DNA from: Planctomycetota bacterium
Lineage (GTDB): Bacteria; Planctomycetota; Planctomycetia; Planctomycetales; Planctomycetaceae
Length of the DNA: 10,371 nt
NCBI GenBank assembly: GCA_023429275.1
Contig: JAEYWB010000243.1
Coordinates: 1-10,371, forward strand
Direction of reading: 5' to 3'
Part shown: one piece after another, positions 1-7,275 of the stretch
Layout of the letters: every line of letters starts with the position of its first letter
How positions within the stretch are numbered: the first letter of the stretch is position 1
Notes under the pieces: generated by a model
What the model saw: only the letters and a program-made list of their open reading frames with translations
Told to the model about the DNA's origin: nothing
The model's database searches: none
Translations under genes and position numbers: made by a program

Positions 1-1
1 G

Positions 2-400
2 AAGGGGCTCTGCCTCTACTGCCGGAAGCCGCTGCCGGCCCAGGCGCAGGTCGACCACTTTGTCCCCTGGTCACGCTTCCCGGCCGACTTCGGGCACAAC
101 TTCCTCCTGGCCCACGAGAGGTGCAACGCCTTCAAGTCGGACCACCTCGCGGCCGAGAATCACCTCGCTCTCTGGATCACGAGGAACCGGGAACATCAGG
201 CCCAGTTCCAGGAACGGCTCGCCTCGGCCGCGCTCCCCGGCGAGCGGGAAGCGACAGCGCAGATCGCCCGATGGGTCTACGGGCAGGTCGATCAGGTGAA
301 CGGGCGGGTGTGGGTCATCGACAAGGTCCTGAAACGACTCGACCCTGACTGGGCGTGCTATTTCGCTGCGGGCGGCGAGACAACCGATCCGAGGCTCTGA
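2..400 (+). CDS. HNH endonuclease, C-terminal part (5' end outside window)
   Basis: The reading frame is open from the left edge to a TGA at 398-400, giving the last 132 residues; the start codon lies outside the window. It shows a compact HNH (beta-beta-alpha metal) nuclease core. There is a Cys-X2-Cys pair at fragment residues 4 and 7, then VDHFVPW with the Asp-His pair at 18-19, then GHNFLLAH with Asn 33 and His 38, and a second cysteine in RCNAFKSDH at 41-48. HNH proteins of this kind cut DNA using one metal ion, with Cys residues holding a structural zinc. The roughly 85 residues after the core are charged and probably helical, with no motif I know. Its substrate cannot be told from the fragment: it could be a stand-alone nuclease, a restriction or defence component, or a mobile-element passenger. 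The HNH assignment is firm; the biological role is open. Confidence 0.85.
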   Translation, partial: KGLCLYCRKPLPAQAQVDHFVPWSRFPADFGHNFLLAHERCNAFKSDHLAAENHLALWITRNREHQAQFQERLASAALPGEREATAQIARWVYGQVDQVNGRVWVIDKVLKRLDPDWACYFAAGGETTDPRL

Positions 401-633
401 TCTCGACGACCTACGACAACTCCGACGAAAACCCGTCCAACCCCAGCTCCTCGCCGCAGCGGGTCGTCTGGGGGGAGGAGACGCAGGACGAGATGCTGTG
501 CTGCTTCCTGCTGATCTCGACGGCGAACCCGCGGGAAGACCTCCCCGCGATCTTCGCGGAGGTCCTCGCCCGCGAAGGGATCGGCCAGGCGTTTGGACGG
601 AAGCAGAAGAAGGCTGTGGCACCCTTGAAGTGA
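397..633 (+). pseudogene. C-terminal remnant of a planctomycete redoxin / cytochrome c / copper-monooxygenase-type protein
   Basis: In the + strand frame ending at TGA 631-633 there is a coherent stretch reading TTYDNSDENPSNP, then RVVWGEETQDEMLCCFLLIS, then a charged tail. The pattern Tyr/Phe-Asp-Asn-Ser-x2-Asn-Pro-x-Asn-Pro followed by Val-x-Trp-Gly-x2-Thr-x-Asp/Glu-Glu-Met is one I associate with the very C-terminus of large planctomycete secreted proteins that combine redoxin, cytochrome c and ascorbate-dependent copper monooxygenase domains. Nothing upstream in this frame continues the family: the frame meets a stop at 346-348, and 355-396 is simply the HNH gene read in another frame. 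The similarity starts right at the HNH stop codon. I infer a remnant left by a deletion or insertion event that brought the HNH gene next to it. It has no plausible start of its own. The family assignment is from memory and would need a profile search. Confidence 0.5.
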
Positions 634-709
634 GAGACAGTCTGGATCCATTCGTCACTCGAATGCACGCCTGCGACGACTTCTCCCGGTCCGACGCGAC
701 GGACAATCG

Positions 710-3700
710 CTACGGCGAACGGCGGCCCGCGAAGGCCTTCACTCGACGCGACATGTGCAGCTCGGACCTGCCGCGATCGGACTCGAGCTCGAGGAGTAGC
801 GTCGTTCCGTCCCGCGACAGGCAGGGGTGGTGTTCGTTGCGGCTGCTGTTCACCGCCGGGCCAAATGACACCGCCTGTTCAAACGGCAGGTCCCGGCTCT
901 TTCGGGTCGCGAAGTAGAGGTCGCTGCCACCGCCGGAGCCCGTTGCTCCGCTTCGAGGACGATGGGACTCGAAGACGAGGCAGAGTCCATCCGGGGAAAT
1001 CGAACCTCCCACGTCGATACTGGGGGAGTTGACCGTCGGTCCGAGGTTGGTCACGGCCCCGAATGGATCGGTGCGGCGAGCCCGCTTCGCCTCATAAAGG
1101 TCCGGCTGCCCCTGTCCGCCTGTCCGGGCCGATGCGAAAATGAGGACCAGTTCGTCGTCCGTCACGGACGGGCTGCTGCAAAGGACATCGGGAACGTTGA
1201 TGTTCTCCGCCATGAGAACCGGGGTCTCAAAGGGAGCCGTGAGGCTCGGACGGACGCTCGACCAGATCTGCAGGGGATGCTGCGGCCCCAGGACATTGCT
1301 CGCAAAGTAAAGCGTCAGACCGTCGAACGAGAGCTCGGGCTGACTGTCAAACGAGTTGGTGCGCTCGATCGGTGGTCCGACAGTCTCCGGCGGCCCAAAG
1401 GGAGAAGCCAGATCAGGCCGGCGGGCGATGGCAATTTTCCCGTTGATGCTCATCCAGAGCTCGAGTTCATTCGCGCTGAGTTCGGGCGACGTATTCCGCT
1501 GTCTGGTATTCACGACCGGGCCGAGACTCTCCGGGGGCGTCCATTCGTAATCCGGAGAATTCAACAGGTCCGCGACGGAGAGCGATGTCACGGTGGAAGC
1601 GGTCTCGACCGCTCCAGGCGTCTTCGGCCGCGCGGACTGCGGCACGGGAGGTTTTCGGACCCGCCGCGACATCCAGATGTCGAGTCGGCCGGCTCCTGCC
1701 GCGTTGTTGCTTTCGAAATAGAGGGTCGACCCGTCGGGAGAAAGGATCGCGCCCGTCTGCGTCTCCTCCGCTGAAGCCGCGATCCCGAGAGGTCTTGCCT
1801 TGACCCAGGGCTGGTCAGGCGAGGATCGATGTGTCCAGTAAAGGCGATACGTCTTTTTCGTGTCGCTGCGATCGTCCTCCCGCGATGTATGAAAGAGAAG
1901 GACCGTGCCATCGTCGGAGATCCAGGAGGGGCGATCGCTGTCCGGGGAGTTGACGATCGGGCCGAGACTCACCGGGTTCTGCCACGGGCTGTTCTCGTTC
2001 GGACGTGTCACCATGCAGACATCGTCCTTGCCCGTGTTCGGAGGGGCCAGAAAATTGTTGAAGAGCAGTGTCCGGCGATCGGAAGACAGCACGGGGAACC
2101 CGCCATGGTCGGTCCCCGTCTCGATTGCGACCGGGCGGGGCCAGGGATCGGCCCGGCTGGCCCGCTGCATCAGGCGCGGCACGACCGGCGAGTTCTTTTC
2201 CCACGTCGCGTACATCATCGTGCGCTCGTCCCCCGACACGAACATGTCGGCCATCGCCCCCAGCATGGCCGGCAACTCGACCCGGACAGGATCGTTCCAT
2301 CCGGCGTCCGTCGAAGAACGGCTGGCGACCTGGAGGCCTCGCTTGCCCCGGAACCACAGGCGGAGCCCGTCTCCGGAGAGACGGGGGTTATTGTCATCCA
2401 CGTCGGAATTGAAGCGAGGACCAAGGTTGACCGGCGGGGACCATTCTTCGTCGGGAGACAGGAGCCGGGCGGCGAGCGAGAGAGCAGCTTGCGGTGTAGC
2501 GGAAACGCTCGGCGTCGCCGGGGCCGCCGCGAGACTGGCGGGAGCGGACGCAGGGGTGGCCGGCGTCGTCCCGCCTTGCCCGCTGTTTGCCAAAGCACGG
2601 GCTGGAGAGGAAATCGAGCCGGCTGTGACCGCACCACCCGGGGTGACCGATTGCGGGCCGGGCGTTGATGTCGAATCCCAAAGAAGGAAGAACGACAGAA
2701 GGCCGATGACTGCCGCTCCTCCTCCTCCTGCGAGTTGCCATCGGCGGTCGGACCACCAGGGGATGACCTTCGCGGGACAGGCGGTCTGCCGACGGAACTT
2801 TTTCGTCGCCGATGTCAGCGTGACCGGATCGGTGCCGACGTCTCCCCGCGCGGATGTGACGGTGGCCGCGGCATCTCGAGAAACCTCGTCAACGGTTGAC
2901 TTCACGGTGCGGGTCTTCGGTCCAGTGGCCTTTCCAGCACTCGTCTCCTCATGGAAGATTCCGAGCAGTTCGTTGAAGCGGGATTCCTCGGACGGTCCGC
3001 CGGAGACCGCAGGCAGTTGAGAAGGGGGGGCGTTCCCCGGCTGACAGTTGGCGATCGCCGTGAGGACCTCGGTCATCGACTGGAAGCGGTCCTCGGGTTT
3101 CTTGGCGATCATCCGGCGGAAGAGAGAGTCGAGCGAATCGCTGACATCCGGTCGCGCCCCCTTGAGCGACGGAATCGGGTGATTGGCATGGGCCATGAGC
3201 CGGGCCATCAGCGAGTCCCCCTCGTAGGCGGCGCGGCCCGTCAGCAGGTACCAGAGCGTGATCCCCAGTGAGTAGATGTCGCTCCGGGCATCGGCGCTCT
3301 TCGTGCTCAGGGCCTGCTCGGGGGCCATGTAGTCGACCGTTCCCATCACGGTGCCGGTGCTCGTCAGCTCGGCGTTCACCCCGGTCTCCCCCTCAATACG
3401 GGCGAGTCCCATGTCGAGAATCTTGACGGTGCCGTCTCCGTCGAGGAGCAGGTTGGCGGGCTTGATGTCGCGATGGATGACCCCTTGCCTGTGAGCGAAC
3501 TCGAGCCCGCGGGCGGCCTGGGTGACGCACTGGATCGCCTGGTCGATCGGCAACGGGCCCTTGGACTTCACGACGGACGAGAGATCGCTCCCCGCGACAA
3601 ACTGCATGACAAAGAAGTGGGTGCCGTTAGCCTCGTCGGCGTCATAGGCGATGACGATGTTCTGGTGCTCGAGCCGGGCGGCGGCCTGGACCTCGCGGTG

Positions 3701-3730
3701 AAACCTCGCCAGGGCATCCGGCGTCTTCAC
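710..3730 (-). CDS. Receptor-type Ser/Thr protein kinase, main part (C-lobe, membrane segment, two PD40-type propeller arrays), frameshifted from its N-terminus
   Basis: This 1006-residue frame starts inside a Hanks-type kinase domain. Visible are the catalytic loop HRDIKPAN (86-93), DMG in place of DFG (106-108), APEQ (136-139) and SDIYSLGITLWYLLTG (150-165), so substrate phosphotransfer residues are present. The ATP-binding lobe lies in the overlapping frame at 3727-4041; the apparent GTG start at 3730 is not a real start. After a variable linker comes one membrane helix (about 333-352), then an Ala/Pro/Thr-rich stalk (353-418). The rest is two arrays of repeats of about 45-55 residues (about 430-690 and 730-997), with repeated motifs such as LGPxVNS, LSxDGxTLYF and DLYxxxR, typical of PD40/TolB-type beta-propeller blades. 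Kinase inside and propellers outside the cytoplasmic membrane is the likely topology. Planctomycetes carry many such kinases with unknown ligands. The gene stands alone, separated by 158 bases from aspS. If the frameshift is real the kinase is dead. Confidence 0.9.
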   Translation of the reverse strand: MKTPDALARFHREVQAAARLEHQNIVIAYDADEANGTHFFVMQFVAGSDLSSVVKSKGPLPIDQAIQCVTQAARGLEFAHRQGVIHRDIKPANLLLDGDGTVKILDMGLARIEGETGVNAELTSTGTVMGTVDYMAPEQALSTKSADARSDIYSLGITLWYLLTGRAAYEGDSLMARLMAHANHPIPSLKGARPDVSDSLDSLFRRMIAKKPEDRFQSMTEVLTAIANCQPGNAPPSQLPAVSGGPSEESRFNELLGIFHEETSAGKATGPKTRTVKSTVDEVSRDAAATVTSARGDVGTDPVTLTSATKKFRRQTACPAKVIPWWSDRRWQLAGGGGAAVIGLLSFFLLWDSTSTPGPQSVTPGGAVTAGSISSPARALANSGQGGTTPATPASAPASLAAAPATPSVSATPQAALSLAARLLSPDEEWSPPVNLGPRFNSDVDDNNPRLSGDGLRLWFRGKRGLQVASRSSTDAGWNDPVRVELPAMLGAMADMFVSGDERTMMYATWEKNSPVVPRLMQRASRADPWPRPVAIETGTDHGGFPVLSSDRRTLLFNNFLAPPNTGKDDVCMVTRPNENSPWQNPVSLGPIVNSPDSDRPSWISDDGTVLLFHTSREDDRSDTKKTYRLYWTHRSSPDQPWVKARPLGIAASAEETQTGAILSPDGSTLYFESNNAAGAGRLDIWMSRRVRKPPVPQSARPKTPGAVETASTVTSLSVADLLNSPDYEWTPPESLGPVVNTRQRNTSPELSANELELWMSINGKIAIARRPDLASPFGPPETVGPPIERTNSFDSQPELSFDGLTLYFASNVLGPQHPLQIWSSVRPSLTAPFETPVLMAENINVPDVLCSSPSVTDDELVLIFASARTGGQGQPDLYEAKRARRTDPFGAVTNLGPTVNSPSIDVGGSISPDGLCLVFESHRPRSGATGSGGGSDLYFATRKSRDLPFEQAVSFGPAVNSSRNEHHPCLSRDGTTLLLELESDRGRSELHMSRRVKAFAGRRSP

Positions 3731-4041
3731 GACGGCCGGGAGAGGACCTTCAGCGCGACAATCCGGTTCATCCGCCGGTGCCGCGCCTTGAGAACCATCC
3801 CCATCCCCCCCTGACCAAGCTTGTCGAGGACGAGGTAGTTGCCGAGAGCGAGCGCCTTCGCCTTGCCGGCGAAGGCCTGCTGGGCCTGATAGGCGGTCAA
3901 CAGCTTGTGTTTGACGAGCCGGCGGGCGAGCTGTTCGGCATCGGCAGGCCGTTCTTCAGCCAGGAGGGCGGAAAGATCAGTCTCTGCGACGAGCCCGCTT
4001 TCGACGAGACTTGCGGCGAACTTGTCCAGTGACAGCGCCAT
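3727..4041 (-). CDS. N-terminal fragment of the same Ser/Thr kinase (leader region and ATP-binding lobe)
   Basis: From ATG at 4041 this frame gives 104 residues. Residues 1-65 form a helical segment (LARRLVKHKLLTAYQAQQAFAG) found at the start of many planctomycete Ser/Thr kinases. The kinase fold then begins with the glycine-rich loop GQGGMG (76-81) and the ATP-anchoring Lys 98 in VALKVL. Just after VALKVL the frame runs into a TGA at 3727-3729, while the expected continuation (PAVVKTPDALARFHREV) appears in the neighbouring - strand frame. One extra base in the G run at 3738-3740 (read on the + strand) would join both parts into a kinase of about 1,110 residues. A GTG at 4050 is in frame nine bases upstream, but ATG 4041 fits the family's usual Met-Ala/Ser-Leu-Ser-Leu opening. 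On its own the fragment would be non-functional. Confidence 0.8.
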   Translation of the reverse strand: MALSLDKFAASLVESGLVAETDLSALLAEERPADAEQLARRLVKHKLLTAYQAQQAFAGKAKALALGNYLVLDKLGQGGMGMVLKARHRRMNRIVALKVLSRPS

Positions 4042-4199
4042 GCCCGACACCCTGCAATAAGACGTGCCCCGCAGCGGAGTCTGGCGACGAACGACCGACC
4101 CCGCCCGGCAAGTCTATCAGCGGCGAGAACGGCGACATAGCCATTCGCAAAACAGTGCTTGCGTTGCAGGCTTGTGTCGGCGGGAACCGGCCGAACGCC

Positions 4200-5969
4200 C
4201 TACTTCGGGATATCGATCTTGATCCGCAGGTCTCGGAGCTGCTTGAAGTCGACTTCGCTTGGCGCACCGGACATCAGGTCCGCCGCCTTCTGCGTCTTCG
4301 GGAAGGCGATGACGTCGCGGATGTTCTCGCCGCCCGTGAAAAGCATCACCCAGCGGTCGAGGCCGAGGGCGACGCCGGCGTGCGGCGGAGCGCCGTAGCG
4401 GAGAGCGTCGAGAAAGAACCCGAACCGCTTCTCGGCTTCTTCCGCCTGGATGTTCAGCAGTTCGAAGATCCGGGCCTGCGTCTTCGAGTCGTGGACGCGG
4501 ACGCTACCGCTCGCCGCCTCATAGCCGTTGCAGACGAGGTCGTACGAGTTCGCCCGGACCTTGCCGGGATCGGTCACGAGGTACTCGACGTCGTCGGGAT
4601 GGATCGCGCAGAACGGGTGGTGCTCCGCGTCCCATTTGTTCTCTTCGGCGTTCCAGGTGAACATCGGGAAATCGATGACCCAGAAGGTCTGCATCGCCTT
4701 GGGGTCGTACAGGTTGAGCTCTCGGCCCAGCTTGTTCCGCACCGCCGAGAGAGCCGCGCTCGAAACCTTGAAGGTATCGGCGACGAACAGCAGGAGGTCG
4801 CCATCCTCCCCTTCGAACTTCTTCACGATCGCCCGCTGCTGGTCCTCGGTGAAGAACTTGGCGATCGACGATTCCAGCTTTCCGCCGGCGACCTTGAAGT
4901 AGGCGAGCCCCTTCGCACCGTACTCGGCGACGAGGTTCTTCATGTCGACGTCGAGCATCTTGCGGCTGTACTTGTCGGCCGCTCCCTTGGCGTTGATGCC
5001 GCGGACGCGGTTCCCCGCCGCGATCGTCTGCTTGAAGACGCCGAACTCGCACTCGGCGGCGATCTCTCCAATGTCGACGATCGGCAGGCCGAACCGCAGG
5101 TCGGGCTTGTCGCTGCCGTAGTTCTCCATGCACTCCCGGTAGGTGAGCCGCTTGAGGGGGAGCTCGACCTTTTCGTTCCGCAGCTGCATCGCCATTTCGG
5201 CGACGAGCCCGTCGATCGTGTTCAGGATGTCTTCGCGCTCGACGAACGACATCTCGACATCGATCTGCGTGAATTCGGGCTGGCGGTCCGCGCGGAGGTC
5301 TTCGTCGCGGAAACAGCGGGCGATCTGGAAGTAGCGGTCGAGGCCGCCCACCATGAGGAGCTGCTTGTAGAGCTGCGGCGACTGCGGCAGGGCGTAGAAC
5401 TGCCCTTCGTGCACGCGGCTCGGGACGAGGTAGTCGCGGGCCCCTTCCGGCGTGCTCTTGCCGAGCATCGGGGTCTCAATCTCGAGGAACCCGAGCCGGT
5501 CGAAGTATTTTCGAACGGCCATCGTGAGCTGATGCCGCAGGATGAGATTCTGCTGGATCGACGGCCGGCGGAGGTCGATGTAGCGGTGCGTCAGCCGGAT
5601 CTCTTCGTTCGGAACCGACTGCCCCTCCGGCTCGAACGGCGGCGTCTTGCTCTTGTTGAGGAGCTTGAACTCCGCCACAAGGACCTCGATCTCGCCGGTC
5701 GCGAGCTTCGGGTTCGAAAGCCCTTCCGGTCGCTTCACCACCTTGCCGGTGACCTGGACGACGTCTTCGTACCGCAGGCTGCGGGCGAGCTGCTGGATCT
5801 CGGATGAGTCCGCGAGGTCGAACTTGATCTGCGTCTTGCCGTAGCGGTCGCGGAGGTCGATGAAGACGATCCCGGCGTGGTCGCGGTACTTGTCCACCCA
5901 GCCGCAGATGGTCACGGTCTGGTCGGTATGAAAGGGGCGAAGCTCGCCGCAGGTGTGGGTCCGGAGCAC
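4200..5969 (-). CDS. aspS: Aspartyl-tRNA synthetase (class IIb), probably non-discriminating
   Basis: This cytoplasmic enzyme charges tRNA-Asp with aspartate using ATP. From GTG 5969 it has 589 residues, the normal bacterial length. The N-terminal anticodon-binding OB fold covers about 1-105 ([19 protein letters not shown]). The class II core includes motif 1 ([10 protein letters not shown], 160-169), the QSPQLYKQ substrate loop (196-203), motif 2 with FRDED (220-224), and motif 3 with GLDRW (536-540). A bacterial-type insertion (GAD domain) lies between motifs 2 and 3. The open frame extends upstream to TTG 6116, but those 49 extra residues have no family counterpart and would begin inside the proposed promoter, so GTG 5969 is preferred; there is no clear Shine-Dalgarno before it. 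His 31 and Gly 83 occur at positions linked to non-discriminating AspRS, which also aspartylates tRNA-Asn. The gene is transcribed alone, between rnhA upstream and the kinase downstream. Confidence 0.97.
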   Translation of the reverse strand: MLRTHTCGELRPFHTDQTVTICGWVDKYRDHAGIVFIDLRDRYGKTQIKFDLADSSEIQQLARSLRYEDVVQVTGKVVKRPEGLSNPKLATGEIEVLVAEFKLLNKSKTPPFEPEGQSVPNEEIRLTHRYIDLRRPSIQQNLILRHQLTMAVRKYFDRLGFLEIETPMLGKSTPEGARDYLVPSRVHEGQFYALPQSPQLYKQLLMVGGLDRYFQIARCFRDEDLRADRQPEFTQIDVEMSFVEREDILNTIDGLVAEMAMQLRNEKVELPLKRLTYRECMENYGSDKPDLRFGLPIVDIGEIAAECEFGVFKQTIAAGNRVRGINAKGAADKYSRKMLDVDMKNLVAEYGAKGLAYFKVAGGKLESSIAKFFTEDQQRAIVKKFEGEDGDLLLFVADTFKVSSAALSAVRNKLGRELNLYDPKAMQTFWVIDFPMFTWNAEENKWDAEHHPFCAIHPDDVEYLVTDPGKVRANSYDLVCNGYEAASGSVRVHDSKTQARIFELLNIQAEEAEKRFGFFLDALRYGAPPHAGVALGLDRWVMLFTGGENIRDVIAFPKTQKAADLMSGAPSEVDFKQLRDLRIKIDIPK

Positions 5970-6086
5970 GGCTATCGATTCGTAAACTGAGGTCGGGCAA
6001 ACGTTTCGGTAACGACACCCTGCGAGGAGCCGGGGTTCGTCGCAGAGCCTCGAAACAACGAGCTCGCCAGGGGGAAACGGGCCGAA

Positions 6087-6116
6087 ATGATAGGGGGACG
6101 CCCGGAACGGTCGCAA
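6087..6116 (-). promoter_or_regulatory. Candidate sigma70-type promoter of aspS
   Basis: On the - strand TTGCGA (6111-6116, 4 of 6 matches to TTGACA) is followed after 18 bases by TATCAT (6087-6092, 5 of 6 matches to TATAAT). It sits in the gap after the rnhA stop and would give a leader of roughly 110 nt before the GTG at 5969. This is the best promoter-like pair I found in the gap by eye; spacing is slightly long and there is no experimental support. Confidence 0.4.
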
Positions 6117-6166
6117 TGGGCTGGAAAGCGTTCTTCCCGACTGCGGAGCAACAGGATCGGCCGGAA

Positions 6167-6694
6167 TCAGCTCTGCCGATTCTCTCGGATCATCAGCGCG
6201 GCCGCGACCGCCAGTTCATCACAGCGTTCGTTCTCGGGATGCCCCTGGTGGCCCCGGACGACCGTGAAGCGGACCTCATGCTGCGCGAGGAGTGCGTCGA
6301 GCTTTTCCCAGTACTCCTGGTTCTTGACCGGCTTCCACTGCTTTCCCTCCTTGCGGCGCCAGCCGGCCGCCTTCCAGCCCGGCATCCACTCCAGGCTCCC
6401 TTTGGCGACGTACTGGCTGTCGGTCACGATCTCGACGGAAGAGCGGGACTTCAGCGCCTGCAGGCCTTCAATGACCGCCCGAAGTTCCATCTGATTGTTC
6501 GTTGTCTCGGCCTGGCCGCCGGACGACTCCCGCTCCTTGCCGGTCGCGGGGTGACGGAGAATGAACGCCCACCCTCCGGGGCCGGGGTTGCCGCTGCAGG
6601 CTCCGTCCGTGAAGAGCTGAACGAAGGGGAGCCGCTTCTTGCTTTCACCGGGATCGGATGCGACGTCGGGGGCGTCATCAGGCTGTGGCGACAT
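6167..6694 (-). CDS. rnhA: Ribonuclease HI
   Basis: The enzyme cuts the RNA strand of RNA-DNA hybrids, removing replication primers and R-loops in the cytoplasm. From ATG 6694 the protein has 175 residues. The first 23 are a Pro/Asp-rich extension missing from the roughly 155-residue E. coli enzyme; the fold starts at [18 protein letters not shown]. All four metal-binding acids are visible: Asp 30 ([10 protein letters not shown]), Glu 70 (NNQMELRAV), Asp 92 (TDSQYV) and Asp 159 (NERCDELA). The basic and aromatic substrate-handle region ([23 protein letters not shown], about 107-129) is present, as is the His 149/His 152 loop (RGHQGHPEN). Thus it should be active. The start is supported by GGGGAG five bases before the ATG; the frame remains open upstream to 6847, but that stretch is Arg-rich shadow sequence. 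It is followed by aspS after a 197-base gap that appears to contain the aspS promoter. Confidence 0.96.
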   Translation of the reverse strand: MSPQPDDAPDVASDPGESKKRLPFVQLFTDGACSGNPGPGGWAFILRHPATGKERESSGGQAETTNNQMELRAVIEGLQALKSRSSVEIVTDSQYVAKGSLEWMPGWKAAGWRRKEGKQWKPVKNQEYWEKLDALLAQHEVRFTVVRGHQGHPENERCDELAVAAALMIRENRQS

Positions 6695-6856
6695 AAAACT
6701 CCCCGACGATTCCTGCTCCGACAGGCAGACAGCGTTCCGTTGCGACGCTTCCGGCGGAACGCGCCTTGAAGGATGGTTGCCGCCCTGACGTGCCCGCGCT
6801 CCGCCGACGCGCGCGGTGAGGCGGACGAGACCCTCTGACTCCCTCACGCCGAACGG

Positions 6857-7075
6857 TTAGCGTTCGCGAAAGATGATCCGGCCGCGGGTCAGGTCATAGG
6901 GAGAGATCTCAACCTTGACCTTGTCACCCGGCACGATGCGGATGAAGTTCTTGCGCATGCGGCCCGAGACATGTGCGAGCACGATGTGCCCGTTATCGAG
7001 CTTGACGCGAAACTGCGTGTTGGCGAGCGCCTCGACGACGCTCCCCTCCATCTCGATCCCACCTTCTTTCGACAT
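6857..7075 (-). CDS. infA: Translation initiation factor IF-1
   Basis: IF-1 binds the A site of the 30S ribosomal subunit and works with IF-2 and IF-3 to place initiator tRNA. The 72-residue product is exactly the family length and consists of one OB-fold (S1-like) domain. The recognisable family sequence runs from [17 protein letters not shown] through VRLDN-like [23 protein letters not shown] to [21 protein letters not shown]. The start at ATG 7075 is fixed by AGGAGAGG five to twelve bases upstream, the strongest ribosome-binding site in the window; an open extension to 7279 crosses the promoter and is not coding. The gene is alone here, not in the secY-rpmJ ribosomal cluster where infA often lies. 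It has its own promoter about 110 bases upstream. A 6-base inverted repeat (6850-6866) spans the stop codon, but lacks a T tract. Confidence 0.98.
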   Translation of the reverse strand: MSKEGGIEMEGSVVEALANTQFRVKLDNGHIVLAHVSGRMRKNFIRIVPGDKVKVEISPYDLTRGRIIFRER

Positions 7076-7190
7076 GCACCTCTCCTGCTCCTGCTGGACA
7101 GGAGTCACCTCAAACCGGACGCAGAATGACGCACCGGGCCCCCGAACCTGTCGCGACATCACATCTTGCGCGAGATTGGCGGAACTGATC

Positions 7191-7219
7191 AGTATACCGG
7201 CGGTTCTCGATGGCGGCAA
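7191..7219 (-). promoter_or_regulatory. Likely sigma70-type promoter of infA
   Basis: On the - strand TTGCCG (7214-7219, 4 of 6) and TATACT (7191-7196, 5 of 6) are separated by exactly 17 bases. They lie between the histidine kinase stop at 7276 and the infA ATG at 7075, predicting a leader of about 110 nt. A TGATCA palindrome follows directly at 7187-7192. Good box spacing and position make this one of the better promoter calls in the window, though no activity data exist. Confidence 0.6.
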
Positions 7220-7275
7220 ACAGGGACGACTCGGCAAATCCGAAGCGCGAAATCCGGTTTCCGAACTCCTCTGCC

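Noticed and set aside
106..120. DMG in place of DFG in the kinase (kinase residues 106-108) as evidence of a pseudokinase
   Set aside because: Coordinates given here are residues. Met in the middle position is frequent in active planctomycete kinases, and the metal-binding Asp is retained.
649..665. Inverted repeat CATTCG with CGAATG between the convergent remnant and kinase genes, as a terminator
   Set aside because: Stem of only six A/T-containing pairs and no T tract on either strand.
71..706. - strand open frame of 211 codons opposite the HNH gene
   Set aside because: Arg/Ser/Pro-rich low-complexity product typical of a GC-rich antisense frame, and it conflicts with the clear HNH motifs on the + strand.
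1905..3020. Long + strand open frame (371 codons) opposite the kinase
   Set aside because: Antisense shadow of the kinase ectodomain in GC-rich DNA; Ser/Arg/Pro-rich with no recognisable motif or ribosome-binding site.
4051..4199. Promoter of the receptor kinase in the 149-base gap after aspS
   Set aside because: I found no -35/-10 pair with acceptable spacing; TTGCGA and TATGTC there are too close and TAGACT too far. The gap also holds only a weak five-base hairpin after aspS.
4011..5807. Long + strand open frame (598 codons) opposite aspS
   Set aside because: It is the antisense of a fully conserved aspartyl-tRNA synthetase; the product has biased Leu/Arg/Glu/Val shadow composition and no domain.
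6850..6866. Inverted repeat CGAACG/CGTTCG over the infA stop codon as a terminator
   Set aside because: No T tract follows on the - strand and the stem is only six bases; noted in the infA entry but not called.
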